NCBI GenBank assembly: GCA_910584725.1
Contig: CAJUBE010000017.1
Location: forward strand, 1 to 64,000
From: an uncultured Lachnospiraceae bacterium
GTDB taxonomy: Bacteria; Bacillota; Clostridia; Lachnospirales; Lachnospiraceae
Length of the DNA stretch: 64,000 nucleotides
Direction: 5' to 3'
Below, piece after piece: positions 53,043-61,938 of the stretch. Below the pieces are notes generated by a model, which was not told the DNA's origin, did no database searches, and saw only the letters and a program-made list of their open reading frames with translations. Within the stretch, counting starts at the first letter, position 1, and every line of letters begins with the position of its first letter. A program made the position numbers and the translations under genes.

Positions 53043-54053
53043 ATGGACGCGTTTACAGTCAGTATTGATGTGCCGGTGGAGCACATGCGGAATCTTTTCG
53101 GGGAGTTTGACTCTCACATGAAAAGGATTGAGAATGATCTGAACGTAATGATCGTAGACCGGGACGGTGCAGTCCGGATTTCGGGAGAGCGGGAGGCCGC
53201 GGACAGGGCAGCCCGTATTATAAACGAACTGCTTGTCCTGTCAAAGAGAGGCGCAATTTTGGAGGAACAGAGTGTGGATTATGCCATAGAGCTTGGGCGG
53301 GAGCACAAGGAGGACATGCTGCTTACCATGGACAGCGACTGCATCTGCCATACCGTGAGCGGTAAACCGATCAAACCAAAGACCTTGGGACAGAAACAGT
53401 ATGTGGACGCCATGCGTGACAATATGATTGTCTTTGGGGTAGGGCCTGCCGGTACGGGAAAGACGTATCTGGCGATGGCAATGGCGGTGACCGCTTTTAA
53501 AAACAACGAGGTGAGCCGCATTATCTTGACAAGACCGGCCATTGAAGCGGGGGAGAAGCTCGGTTTTCTTCCCGGGGACTTGCAAAGCAAGGTAGATCCG
53601 TATCTGCGGCCGCTCTACGACGCGCTCTATCAGATTATGGGAGCGGAGAGCTTTGCGCGGAATATGGAGAAGGGGTTGATCGAGGTGGCGCCGCTCGCGT
53701 ATATGCGGGGGCGGACGCTGGATAACGCCTATATCATTCTGGATGAGGCGCAGAATACCACTCCGGCGCAGATGAAAATGTTTCTGACAAGAATCGGCTT
53801 CGGATCCAAGGTGGTGGTCACCGGGGACGCCTCACAGAAGGATCTGTCGCCGGATATGAAATCGGGACTTGACGTGGCGGTGAGGGTGCTCTCGAAAATA
53901 GAGGATATTTCTTTCTGCAATTTGAGCAGCAAAGATGTGGTCAGACATCCTCTGGTGCAGAGAATCGTGAAGGCATACGACGATTACGAGGCAAAAGAGA
54001 AACGGCGCAGCGAACAAAAAACAGGGAACAGGAATTACAGGCGTGGAAAATAA
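53043..54053 (+). CDS. phoH: PhoH family ATPase
   Basis: 336 residues. An N-terminal KH-like part (about 1-100) is followed by the PhoH ATPase: GPAGTGKTYLAMAMAV (Walker A), ILTRPAIEAGEKLGFLPGD, YIILDEAQNTTPAQMKMFLTR (Walker B) and VVVTGDASQKDL. PhoH-type enzymes are RNA-linked ATPases/helicases, usually encoded next to ybeY. The last 11 nt overlap the GTG start of the next gene. Confidence 0.95.
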   Translation: MDAFTVSIDVPVEHMRNLFGEFDSHMKRIENDLNVMIVDRDGAVRISGEREAADRAARIINELLVLSKRGAILEEQSVDYAIELGREHKEDMLLTMDSDCICHTVSGKPIKPKTLGQKQYVDAMRDNMIVFGVGPAGTGKTYLAMAMAVTAFKNNEVSRIILTRPAIEAGEKLGFLPGDLQSKVDPYLRPLYDALYQIMGAESFARNMEKGLIEVAPLAYMRGRTLDNAYIILDEAQNTTPAQMKMFLTRIGFGSKVVVTGDASQKDLSPDMKSGLDVAVRVLSKIEDISFCNLSSKDVVRHPLVQRIVKAYDDYEAKEKRRSEQKTGNRNYRRGK

Positions 54054-55257
54054 CAGCAATCTTCAAAAAAACAGCACTATCATTAAAAGAATTGTAATAT
54101 TTATGTTTATGTTTGCTCTTTCAGGCGTTATTGTGTGGCTGGGCAGCGTATTTTACCACAACCAGACGGATATGATGATACGGAATGTCGTCATGGTTCT
54201 GACCGGGACGGGAATCACTATTTTTTCTTATGTTATGAGTGAGTTAAGCAATTTTTTTGTCTATCGCAATGAGGGTCGATACGGGAGGTTTGCCCTTACC
54301 TATCTGATAAGCCTGACAGCGGCGGTGTTTCTGCCGTTTTTGCCGGTCACGGGCTGGCCCTATCTTGTGGTTTTCGTACTGCTTGGCGTCTTTTCAAACG
54401 GCATGACGGGACTTGTGGCGGGGAGCCTTTGTCTGCTTCTCTCCGTGAATTTTGCGGGCTGCGATTATGCGATTTTCTGGCTCTATTTTATCAGCGGCAT
54501 GGCCGGCATATTGGTATTTGCCACATTGGACGAGGAGTTCCGGGTGGGGATTCCGATGCTGATCTCTCTGCTGGTGCTGGCGCTCTGCCTGACAGCCAAT
54601 GTGATTCTCTTCGCGAAGGAGCGGCTTTCCATCGCCCAGTTTATGATACCGGGCATCAATCTGATGGTCTGCTGCATCCTGCTTTTAGTCAGTCTGAAGA
54701 TGGTAAGTTCCATGATTATTCACCGGTATCGTGACAGATACATGGAGATCAACGACCCGGAATGTCCCCTGCTTGTGCAGTTGAAAGAGCTTTCCAAGGA
54801 AGAGTATTATCACGCGATTCACACGGCCTATCTGGGGGATAAGGTGGCCAGAAGCCTTGGCATCGACGACGCGGCCGTGAAGGCGTGCGGATATTATCAC
54901 AGAATCGGAAAACTGACCGGGGAAAATACATGGGAAAATGTGTCTGCGATCTGTGACAAGTACCATTTTCCGCCGAAGGCAAAACAGATTTTAAAGGAGT
55001 ATGTGGATCCGGATGTTAAGATTGTCTCCAAGGAGACGCTTGTGGTTCTACTTGCTGACTGTATCGTGTCATCCATCCTGTACCTGTTTGCGAAGGATCC
55101 AAAGGCAGAGTTGGATTATGAGCAGTTGATAGAAACCGTGTTTAAGAAAAAATTTGAGACGGATGAGCTCTGGGGGAATGAGATTTCCTTGGGACAGATC
55201 TGCGAGATGAAAAAAATATTTATCAAGGAGAAGCTTTACTATGACTTCTTACGTTGA
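54043..55257 (+). CDS. Degenerate 7TMR-HD (PgpH-like) membrane protein
   Basis: 404 residues; GTG start with AGGAA upstream, overlapping phoH by 11 nt. Seven or so membrane helices (residues about 15-225) lead into a shortened HD-like domain. It occupies the place of pgpH/yqfF in the usual phoH-pgpH-ybeY order. Compared with PgpH it lacks the large N-terminal extracellular domain. The catalytic pair is altered: His286-Arg287 (YYHRIGK) where PgpH has YYHDIGK. His257 (EEYYHAIHTAYLGD) and Asp339 (LLADCIVSS) are kept. PgpH breaks down c-di-AMP; this copy is probably inactive or changed in function. The homology call is from position and motif layout. Confidence 0.75.
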   Translation: MENNSNLQKNSTIIKRIVIFMFMFALSGVIVWLGSVFYHNQTDMMIRNVVMVLTGTGITIFSYVMSELSNFFVYRNEGRYGRFALTYLISLTAAVFLPFLPVTGWPYLVVFVLLGVFSNGMTGLVAGSLCLLLSVNFAGCDYAIFWLYFISGMAGILVFATLDEEFRVGIPMLISLLVLALCLTANVILFAKERLSIAQFMIPGINLMVCCILLLVSLKMVSSMIIHRYRDRYMEINDPECPLLVQLKELSKEEYYHAIHTAYLGDKVARSLGIDDAAVKACGYYHRIGKLTGENTWENVSAICDKYHFPPKAKQILKEYVDPDVKIVSKETLVVLLADCIVSSILYLFAKDPKAELDYEQLIETVFKKKFETDELWGNEISLGQICEMKKIFIKEKLYYDFLR

Positions 55258-55741
55258 AAATGAGACCGGACAGTCCTTCTCTTTTGATGAAAAAGCGATG
55301 CTCGACCGCGTTGCGGAGGCTGTTTTGGACAGCGAAAACTGTCCCTATGAGGCGGCGGTGAATCTTCTGCTCACAGATGATGCGGGCATTCGGGAGTACA
55401 ACAAAAATTACAGGGACATCGATTCGGAGACGGATGTGCTCTCCTTTCCCAATCTGGAGTTTGAGACGCCGGGGGATTTTTCCGGTGTGGAGGAGCGGGT
55501 GGCGGACTGCTTTGATCCGGACAGCGGAGAGCTGGTTCTGGGAGATATCATTCTGAATGTAATGCGGGTGAAGGAACAGGCCGCAGCCTACGGGCACAGT
55601 GAGCTTCGTGAATATGCGTTTCTGCTTGCGCACAGTCTGTACCATCTGTGCGGCTACGATCATATGGAGCCGGCGGAGGCAGCGTTGATGGAGGAAAAGC
55701 AGGAGGCGGTTTTGCAGGCGCTTTCCATCACAAGGTTTTAG
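55241..55741 (+). CDS. ybeY: Endoribonuclease YbeY (16S rRNA maturation)
   Basis: 166 residues, starting within the preceding gene (17-nt overlap). The metal site is AHSLYHLCGYDHM, matching H-x3-H-x5-H; the usual family spelling is HGxLHLxGYDH. The substrate-side block NLLLTDDAGIREYNKNYRDIDSETDVLSFP is intact. YbeY is a zinc-dependent RNase for 16S rRNA 3' processing and ribosome quality control. In many Firmicutes diacylglycerol kinase, cdd and era follow; here a flippase gene follows instead. Confidence 0.93.
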   Translation: MTSYVENETGQSFSFDEKAMLDRVAEAVLDSENCPYEAAVNLLLTDDAGIREYNKNYRDIDSETDVLSFPNLEFETPGDFSGVEERVADCFDPDSGELVLGDIILNVMRVKEQAAAYGHSELREYAFLLAHSLYHLCGYDHMEPAEAALMEEKQEAVLQALSITRF

Positions 55742-55756
55742 ATACTGAGGATAACG

Positions 55757-57403
55757 ATGAATATACAGTGGATGGCGAAAAATTTGAAAAACAGGATGAT
55801 CCTCTCAGCGGGGATTATCTCCTATATGCTTCTTTTCTTCCTGCGAATTCCCCTTTCAAGGTTCATAGGAGATGAGGGGGTGGGACTCTTTGCCCCGGCT
55901 TTTGAGTTGTTTATATTGACTACAATGGTCACATCTTATGGCATGTCAAATGCTGTGGCGGGCATCATCCGTTACCGGGTGAAGCGGGAGCGGTATCGGA
56001 ATGCGGGCAAAGCATTTCGCACGGTTTTTGTCATGAATCTTTTTCTCGGCACGGTGATGGCATTATTTCTCCTGCTGTTTTCCTCTTGGATTGCGGAGGT
56101 TATTGTTCTGGAGCGCCTTGCCCGCATGGCGGTGATGGCGGCTGCGCCCTCTGTATTTTTTGCGGCGCTGGTCGGCATTTTCAGAGGATACTTTAACGGT
56201 TACGGCATGGGGGTGCTCACGGCGCATTCTCAATATATCGAAAAGACCGCCATGCTTGTCGGGGCGATTCTCGGCGGCCGGGCTCTTTACGGTTACGGGC
56301 AGAAAGTGGCGGCGCTGTATCAGGTGGAGGCCCACAGTTACGCATACGGGGCGTTAGGTGCAATGCTGGGGGTCTTTGCCTCACAGGTGATCGCTCTGCT
56401 GCATCTGCTTCTTGTCTATGTGATTTATGCGGGGGCGTTTAAAGGGCGGCCGGGACAGGACAACAGCAGACGGGCTGAGACTCGTTTTGAGATTCAGCGG
56501 ATGCTTGTCATCAATATGGCGCCGACGGCTGCGGCGGCCTTTCTCTCCAATCTGTTTATGATCGTGGATCAGCGCTGTTTTAACTATTGTATGAATGTGA
56601 CAGAGCAGGGCAGCGTGCGGACGGCTCAGTGGGGCAGCTATTATGGTAAATTTGCGCCGCTTTTGGGCATATGCGCGGCGATTTCATGCCTGTCAGTACA
56701 CGGCCTGACCGGAAAAATCGCCAATGCTTACGAGCGGGAGGAATACCGCAGTATGCGGGAGCGGATGGGCAGAGCGGTGCGGGACGCGTCCATGGTATCT
56801 TTTCCTGCGGCGGTGTATGTGGCTGTTCTGGGAAAGCCACTTGCCGTCTGTTGTTACGGGAGAACGACAGCGCAGTCAGCGGTATTGGCGGGATGGCTTC
56901 AAAAGGGCGCGGTTCTGGTTGTTCTATTTACATTCAGCTTTCTGTTCGGGCAGATTTTATATAAAATGCGGATGGTTCGTGAAATGTTTCTTGCGGCTGC
57001 CGCCTCTTTCGCGGTGCATTTGGCTGCAGCTTATTTTATGACACAGCGCCTGCATATGGGGGTGGACGGACTGCTTTGTGCTTTGATTTTGTTGTTCGGT
57101 ATTTATATGGTTCTGGCGTTTGTATTTCTGAACAGGCGCGTAAAATACAGGCCGGACTGGGTTGCGGGTGTTCTGCTTCCGCTTGCCGCCGCTGCTGTTT
57201 CAGGGCTGGTGGTGTATCTGCTGAACATGCTGCTTTCAGGTGTTGCGGGGGCAGCGCTTTGCATTATCGTTTCGCTGGTGGTGGGACTGTTTTTCCATAT
57301 CCTTGCCCTCATGCTCATGCGGGTGATCGGGGAGGCGGAGCTTCAGGAGATGCCGCTCGGCTTCCTGTTTATTATGCTTGGTAGAATGACAGGCGTTTTG
57401 TGA
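55757..57403 (+). CDS. Polysaccharide/lipid flippase of the MVF-PST (SpoVB/MurJ-like) superfamily
   Basis: 548 residues with about fourteen hydrophobic segments. The N-terminal FLRIPLSRFIGDEGVGLFAPAFEL and the loop FRGYFNGYGMGVLTAHSQYIEK match SpoVB-type flippases. SpoVB acts in spore cortex synthesis and MurJ in lipid II flipping; which role applies cannot be told. Its place 15 nt behind ybeY and near the yqfC-yqfD pair makes a spore-envelope role plausible. Confidence 0.82.
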   Translation: MNIQWMAKNLKNRMILSAGIISYMLLFFLRIPLSRFIGDEGVGLFAPAFELFILTTMVTSYGMSNAVAGIIRYRVKRERYRNAGKAFRTVFVMNLFLGTVMALFLLLFSSWIAEVIVLERLARMAVMAAAPSVFFAALVGIFRGYFNGYGMGVLTAHSQYIEKTAMLVGAILGGRALYGYGQKVAALYQVEAHSYAYGALGAMLGVFASQVIALLHLLLVYVIYAGAFKGRPGQDNSRRAETRFEIQRMLVINMAPTAAAAFLSNLFMIVDQRCFNYCMNVTEQGSVRTAQWGSYYGKFAPLLGICAAISCLSVHGLTGKIANAYEREEYRSMRERMGRAVRDASMVSFPAAVYVAVLGKPLAVCCYGRTTAQSAVLAGWLQKGAVLVVLFTFSFLFGQILYKMRMVREMFLAAAASFAVHLAAAYFMTQRLHMGVDGLLCALILLFGIYMVLAFVFLNRRVKYRPDWVAGVLLPLAAAAVSGLVVYLLNMLLSGVAGAALCIIVSLVVGLFFHILALMLMRVIGEAELQEMPLGFLFIMLGRMTGVL

Positions 57404-57475
57404 GATCGTTGTATAAAATAATGGAATTGGCTGATACTGATTACAGGGAATCCGACAAGAGAGGTTTAAAACGGA

Positions 57476-58216
57476 ATGAAGCTTGTAAAACGTATCAGTC
57501 TTTTTATGATAATGTCCGCGGTCATGTTGGGGCTCGGCGGCTGGGGGGCGCTAAAGGCGGAGGAGTTTTTTTATCCGCACCGTTACAGCCATGGAACTGC
57601 GCAGTCCGGCACGAAGGAGGCGGATCATTTCCGGCCGTTGGTATCGCAGTCTTCAGATGTGACGGACGCTGATTATGCCGCGACCTCGGAAGGAGTGTCG
57701 GCTGGCAAAGTGACCGCGGAACAGGTCATTGAGACGGAGGAAAAACAGGTCATTGAGGCTGCGGCCGCGCAGGAGCCTGTGGTGACGGCGGACACGAGGT
57801 ATCTGCTGGAGTTGGTGGACTTGTCAAAGGGGACGGTGACGGAGAGCGAGGAGACTATTCCCGTTATGTACATCGGTCTGAACAGGGAAGAGCTTTTGGA
57901 GGCGTTATCCGCCTATGAGGACAATCCGCCGTTGACAGAGCTGGAACAGGGCTTTGAAACGATCGAGCTGACTGCCTTTTCCAAAGACCGGGTGGCGGTC
58001 TGCAAATATTATAAAGAGAAAGAGCCGCAAGGATTTTATCTGATGGTGGCGGATCATTTTATTGTGGTGTACGAGGAGGACAGAAGTACACTTTACATGA
58101 ACACGGATATCCTGTTGGAACGGCTGCCCGATTCCCTGCAGCGGGAAATTATGGAGGGGAAGTTTGTGGCGAGCGAGGAGGAGCTGTATCTGTTTCTGGA
58201 ATCGTACTCCAGTTAG
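57476..58216 (+). CDS. BofC-like exported protein
   Basis: 246 residues with GAGAGG upstream. One N-terminal hydrophobic segment (ISLFMIMSAVMLGLGGWGAL) is a signal anchor. Residues about 35-100 are low complexity. The last 60 residues, GFYLMVADHFIVVYEEDRST...LLERLPDSLQREIMEGKFVAS, resemble the C-terminal domain of BofC, the forespore protein that restrains sigma-K processing through SpoIVB. Only this domain is recognised. A role in sporulation checkpoints is inferred from that similarity and from the nearby spore genes. Confidence 0.6.
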   Translation: MKLVKRISLFMIMSAVMLGLGGWGALKAEEFFYPHRYSHGTAQSGTKEADHFRPLVSQSSDVTDADYAATSEGVSAGKVTAEQVIETEEKQVIEAAAAQEPVVTADTRYLLELVDLSKGTVTESEETIPVMYIGLNREELLEALSAYEDNPPLTELEQGFETIELTAFSKDRVAVCKYYKEKEPQGFYLMVADHFIVVYEEDRSTLYMNTDILLERLPDSLQREIMEGKFVASEEELYLFLESYSS

Positions 58217-58388
58217 GGGAAACATTCCGGGCTCTTTACGGGCTTTTCAAGGCATCCATATTCTGTTAAGCTAAATAGCTAGAGGCATCTTTTAAAGATT
58301 TGATCCTCGCGGCAGTTGCCAAATGCTTGCAAGCAATCACTTGGCTCGTTGCACGCGGAAATAAAGAGTTAGGGATAAGGAAGGAACG

Positions 58389-59633
58389 ATGACAAGGCAG
58401 GTTGCGGTGATAGGCGGTGGCGCGGCGGGCATGACGGCGGCGATTCAGGCGGCGGGCATGGGCGCGGCGGTGACGGTCTATGAGAAAAACGACAGAGTGG
58501 GCAAAAAGATTCTGTCCACGGGAAACGGCAGATGCAATTTTTCCAATGAGGCGATGGGGGAGGAATTTTACCATGGAAGCGGAAAGGCTCTGGCGGACGG
58601 CGTGCTTTCTGCGTTCGGCGTGGCGCAGACGAAAGACTTTTTTTCGTCCCTCGGCATGCGGATCAGGGCGCGGGACGGATATTTGTATCCGGCGAGCGAC
58701 CAGGCGTCCACGGTGCTCGATCTGCTGCGCTACGAGCTTGACAGGCGGCAGGTAGCAGTACATACGGAGGCGGCGGTTCAGACGCTCTCCTTTGAACAGG
58801 GAAGAAAACAGTTTTTGGTCGGGTGCCAGGGGAAAGAGTCATATTATGATGCGGTCATTCTCTGCTGCGGCGGCAAAGCGGCGCCGAATACCGGTTCCGA
58901 CGGGAGCGGCTTTCGGCTGGCCAAGCGGTTCGGACACCGAATTGTCAGACCTGTGCCCGCCCTTGCCGCGCTTGTCTGTAAGGAGCCGTTTTATAAACAG
59001 GTGGCGGGGGTGCGATGCGACGCGGAACTCACCCTGCATGTGGCAGGAAAAGAGGTGTGCCGGGAGCGGGGCGAACTGCAGCTGACGGATTACGGGCTTT
59101 CCGGCATACCGGCGTTTCAGATTTGCAGGACGGCGGCTTACGCGCTGCTTGATAAAAAGCCTGTCACGGTGCGGGTGTCTTTTCTTTCAGACTTTGACGA
59201 GGGGACTTGCAGCGCATTTTTCCGGGAACGGCTTGCGGCGCGCGGTGGGGATGAGATGGACATATTCCTGACCGGGATAGTCAACAAGAAAATCAACCGT
59301 CTGCTTATGAAACTTTCGGGCATTCGGGAGTCCGAGCGGGCAAAAGATGTCTCCGCGGCGGCATTTGAACGGCTGCAGAAAATGTATCTCGGTTTGGAGA
59401 CGGCAGTTGTGGGGACAAACGGTTTCGACAGGGCGCAGGTGTGCGCGGGCGGCGTGGACTGTAATGAGGTCACGAAAACCCTCATGTCGAAAAAGCAGCC
59501 GGGGCTCTATTTCGCAGGAGAAATTCTGGATATCGACGGGCTCTGCGGCGGTTATAACTTACAGTGGGCGTGGAGCAGCGGGACAGTTGCCGGGAAGGCG
59601 GCGGCTCGTAAGACGACATTTGATGATATGTAA
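58389..59633 (+). CDS. BaiN/RdsA-type NAD(P)/FAD-dependent oxidoreductase (HI0933 family)
   Basis: 414 residues. The FAD-binding N-terminus VAVIGGGAAGMTAAIQAAGMG is followed by the family hallmark VGKKILSTGNGRCNFSN. The C-terminal FAD contact is GLYFAGEILDIDGLCGGYNLQWAWSSG. Family members include flavoproteins annotated BaiN after bile-acid-converting clostridia, although most homologues have unproven substrates. No iron-sulfur motif is present. The upstream 170 bp contain only a short TGCTTGCAAGCA palindrome. Confidence 0.88.
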   Translation: MTRQVAVIGGGAAGMTAAIQAAGMGAAVTVYEKNDRVGKKILSTGNGRCNFSNEAMGEEFYHGSGKALADGVLSAFGVAQTKDFFSSLGMRIRARDGYLYPASDQASTVLDLLRYELDRRQVAVHTEAAVQTLSFEQGRKQFLVGCQGKESYYDAVILCCGGKAAPNTGSDGSGFRLAKRFGHRIVRPVPALAALVCKEPFYKQVAGVRCDAELTLHVAGKEVCRERGELQLTDYGLSGIPAFQICRTAAYALLDKKPVTVRVSFLSDFDEGTCSAFFRERLAARGGDEMDIFLTGIVNKKINRLLMKLSGIRESERAKDVSAAAFERLQKMYLGLETAVVGTNGFDRAQVCAGGVDCNEVTKTLMSKKQPGLYFAGEILDIDGLCGGYNLQWAWSSGTVAGKAAARKTTFDDM

Positions 59634-59762
59634 AGTATTCACAAATGAGACGGGTAAAGTGCCGGTATGGATAAAATGCAAAGTGCGAAGAGATGAGAAT
59701 CATTCAGACACGATTAAAACGCATGGCCAGAAAAAGCGAATTTCAAACAGGAGTATAGAGCT

Positions 59763-61733
59763 ATGATTCGGATACAACAGATCAAACAGGCGGCGGACTG
59801 TGAGGACGAGCAGGCGGCGCTTCTCAAAAAGGCGGCAAAGCTTCTGCGGACAGAGCCCTCCGCCATACGATCCCTTTCCATTGTGAGGAAATCTCTGGAT
59901 GCCAGAAAGAAGCCGGAAATATATGTGGTTTATACGGTGGATGTGAAGGTGTCGGACGAGCGGGCGGTTTTTCGGAAAATCCGGGGAAAGAGCGGGCAGA
60001 TACAGCTGGTGGATGAGAAGGCGTATCGGTTTCCGATGCCCAAGCACCCGGAATCGGATGCGGGACAAGCGGCAAAAGAGGAGCCGTATCGAGGGACGGC
60101 GTTTGAAAAGGCGGTTGATGCCGATGGACAGACGGGCGAAAAGGCGGCTTTCGTAGAACTACCCATGCGAAAATCAACGCCCGGTGACAGACCGATAATT
60201 GTTGGGACAGGACCGGCGGGGCTTTTCTGCGGGTATATGCTTGCGAAGGCGGGCTTTCGTCCGCTGCTGCTGGAACGGGGCAGAGAAGTACATAAGAGGC
60301 GGGAGGACGTGGAGCGGTTCTGGCGGGATGGCGTTCTGGATCCCGGCTCCAACGTGCAGTTCGGGGAAGGCGGCGCAGGTACATTCTCCGACGGGAAACT
60401 GACTACTACGGTCAAGGATCCGAAAGGACGGATGCGGGAGGTGTTGCGCATTTTCGTGGAAGCCGGGGCGCCGGAAGAGATTCTGTACGAGGCAAAACCG
60501 CATATCGGCACGGATATTTTAATACAGGTTGTAGAAAATCTGCGCAGCCAGATTATAAAATGGGGCGGCGAGGTGCGGTTTGAGTCGCAGGTGACCGCGC
60601 TTCTTACGGAAGATGATCGGGCGGCGGAGGCTTCCGCGCAAAGCCGCCGGATCACAGGTGTTGTGGCAAACGGGGAGGAAATACGAGGCGGCGCGGTTGT
60701 TCTGGCCATCGGTCACAGCGCGCGGGACACCTTCCAGATGCTCCACGGACTGCAGGTGCCCATGGAGGCAAAGGCCTTTGCGGTGGGGCTGCGCATGGAG
60801 CATCCCCGGGAGATGATCGACAGGCTGCAGTACGGGGACTGCGGCATTTCCCTTCCGGCGGCGGCGTACAAGGTGACGGCGCAGACCGCTTCCGGCAGGG
60901 GCGTCTATTCCTTCTGTATGTGCCCGGGCGGTTATGTGGTGAACGCCTCCTCGGAGTCTGGCAGAACGGCGGTGAACGGCATGAGCTACAGCGGGCGGGA
61001 CGGCGCAAACAGCAACAGCGCCATGATCGTCACCGTGTCGCCCGCGGATTATGAGACATACGGCGGTACGGGCCCCCTTGCGGGCATTGCGTTCCAGCGC
61101 CATCTGGAAGAGCGTGCCTACAAGATCGGACAGGGTAGGGTGCCCGTGGAGCGTTACGGGGATTTTCGGGCGGCGGTCTGCGGCAGGCAAAACGAGGACC
61201 AGCTGTTTCAGGCGCAAAGAGGTGAAAATGCCAGACAGCGTGTGCAAGAAAATGGCTTTTCACATATGCCAGAACAGAGGAACAGCGAATTGTCAGGCGT
61301 GCCGGGAACGGATTCTGGGCGGATACCGGCGCGGCGGGATGGCATTTTGCGGAAAGGGCAGACGGCTGGCGGGGGTGGTATGCTATGCCGACGTTATCCC
61401 GGGTTCGTGCCCGCCATTAAGGGCGCGTGGAATTTCGCCCCGGTGCATCAAATTCTGCCGGAGTTCCTGAATCTTGCGCTTGTGGAAGGGATTGACCTAA
61501 TTGGTCAAAAGATGCCCGGCTTTGCCGACGGGGACGCGTACCTGTCCGGCGTGGAGAGCAGGACATCCTCCCCCATAAGGATTCTGCGGGACGAGACGGG
61601 ACAGTCCGCGCTTCAGGGGCTTTTCCCCTGCGGCGAAGGCGCGGGCTACGCGGGCGGCATCACTTCCGCGGCGATGGACGGCATTCTGATCGCGGAGAAG
61701 GTTGCAATGCTTTATGTGAATGTGGTAAGATGA
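59763..61733 (+). CDS. FAD-dependent oxidoreductase with an atypical internal insert
   Basis: 656 residues, longer than the 470-550 I expect for this family. The N-terminal 100 residues form an alpha/beta domain (LLRTEPSAIRSLSIVRKSLDA). The FAD fold starts IIVGTGPAGLFCGYMLAKAGF, followed by VQFGEGGAGTFSDGKL. The C-terminus has GVESRTSSPIRILRDE and FPCGEGAGYAGGITSAAMDG, all family hallmarks. Between VPVERYGDF and GFVPAIKGAWNF, about 75 residues are Gln/Arg/Asn-rich and unlike the rest (nucleotides about 61170-61405). This may be an insertion, compensating frameshifts, or a lineage-specific loop. The enzymatic reaction of the family is not defined. Confidence 0.8.
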   Translation: MIRIQQIKQAADCEDEQAALLKKAAKLLRTEPSAIRSLSIVRKSLDARKKPEIYVVYTVDVKVSDERAVFRKIRGKSGQIQLVDEKAYRFPMPKHPESDAGQAAKEEPYRGTAFEKAVDADGQTGEKAAFVELPMRKSTPGDRPIIVGTGPAGLFCGYMLAKAGFRPLLLERGREVHKRREDVERFWRDGVLDPGSNVQFGEGGAGTFSDGKLTTTVKDPKGRMREVLRIFVEAGAPEEILYEAKPHIGTDILIQVVENLRSQIIKWGGEVRFESQVTALLTEDDRAAEASAQSRRITGVVANGEEIRGGAVVLAIGHSARDTFQMLHGLQVPMEAKAFAVGLRMEHPREMIDRLQYGDCGISLPAAAYKVTAQTASGRGVYSFCMCPGGYVVNASSESGRTAVNGMSYSGRDGANSNSAMIVTVSPADYETYGGTGPLAGIAFQRHLEERAYKIGQGRVPVERYGDFRAAVCGRQNEDQLFQAQRGENARQRVQENGFSHMPEQRNSELSGVPGTDSGRIPARRDGILRKGQTAGGGGMLCRRYPGFVPAIKGAWNFAPVHQILPEFLNLALVEGIDLIGQKMPGFADGDAYLSGVESRTSSPIRILRDETGQSALQGLFPCGEGAGYAGGITSAAMDGILIAEKVAMLYVNVVR

Positions 61734-61748
61734 CGAAAGCAATGAGCA

Positions 61749-61907
61749 GTGCGCAGACGAGACATAAGCGCGTGGGGAGCTTGCTCACCAAAGCGCTTAT
61801 GCCGAAGGATGCATAGGGCGACAGCCCGACAGCGAGGGAAACCGAAGGTTTTTCGAGCTGTACTGCGGAGTGCGCAGATGCAAGATGAAAAAATTGTGGT
61901 GCGCAGA
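61749..61907 (+). other. Structured leader of proB with three GTGCGCAGA repeats
   Basis: GTGCGCAGA occurs at 61749, 61870 and 61899. Between them lie a 9-bp stem (CATAAGCGC with GCGCTTATG, 61763-61801), GGGCGACAGCCC, and a nested stem ACAGC...GCTGT around AAACCGAAGGTTT. No convincing reading frame runs through it. It may be a regulatory leader or a degenerate repeat element. Confidence 0.5.
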
Positions 61908-61938
61908 CACAGAATAAAAAATATAAGGATGGCATAAA

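Noticed and set aside
58217..58388. Family B repeat copy before the BaiN-type flavoprotein gene
   Set aside because: Only the short TGCTTGCAAGCA palindrome resembles it; the boundary sequences TAAGCAG and CTGCTTA are missing.
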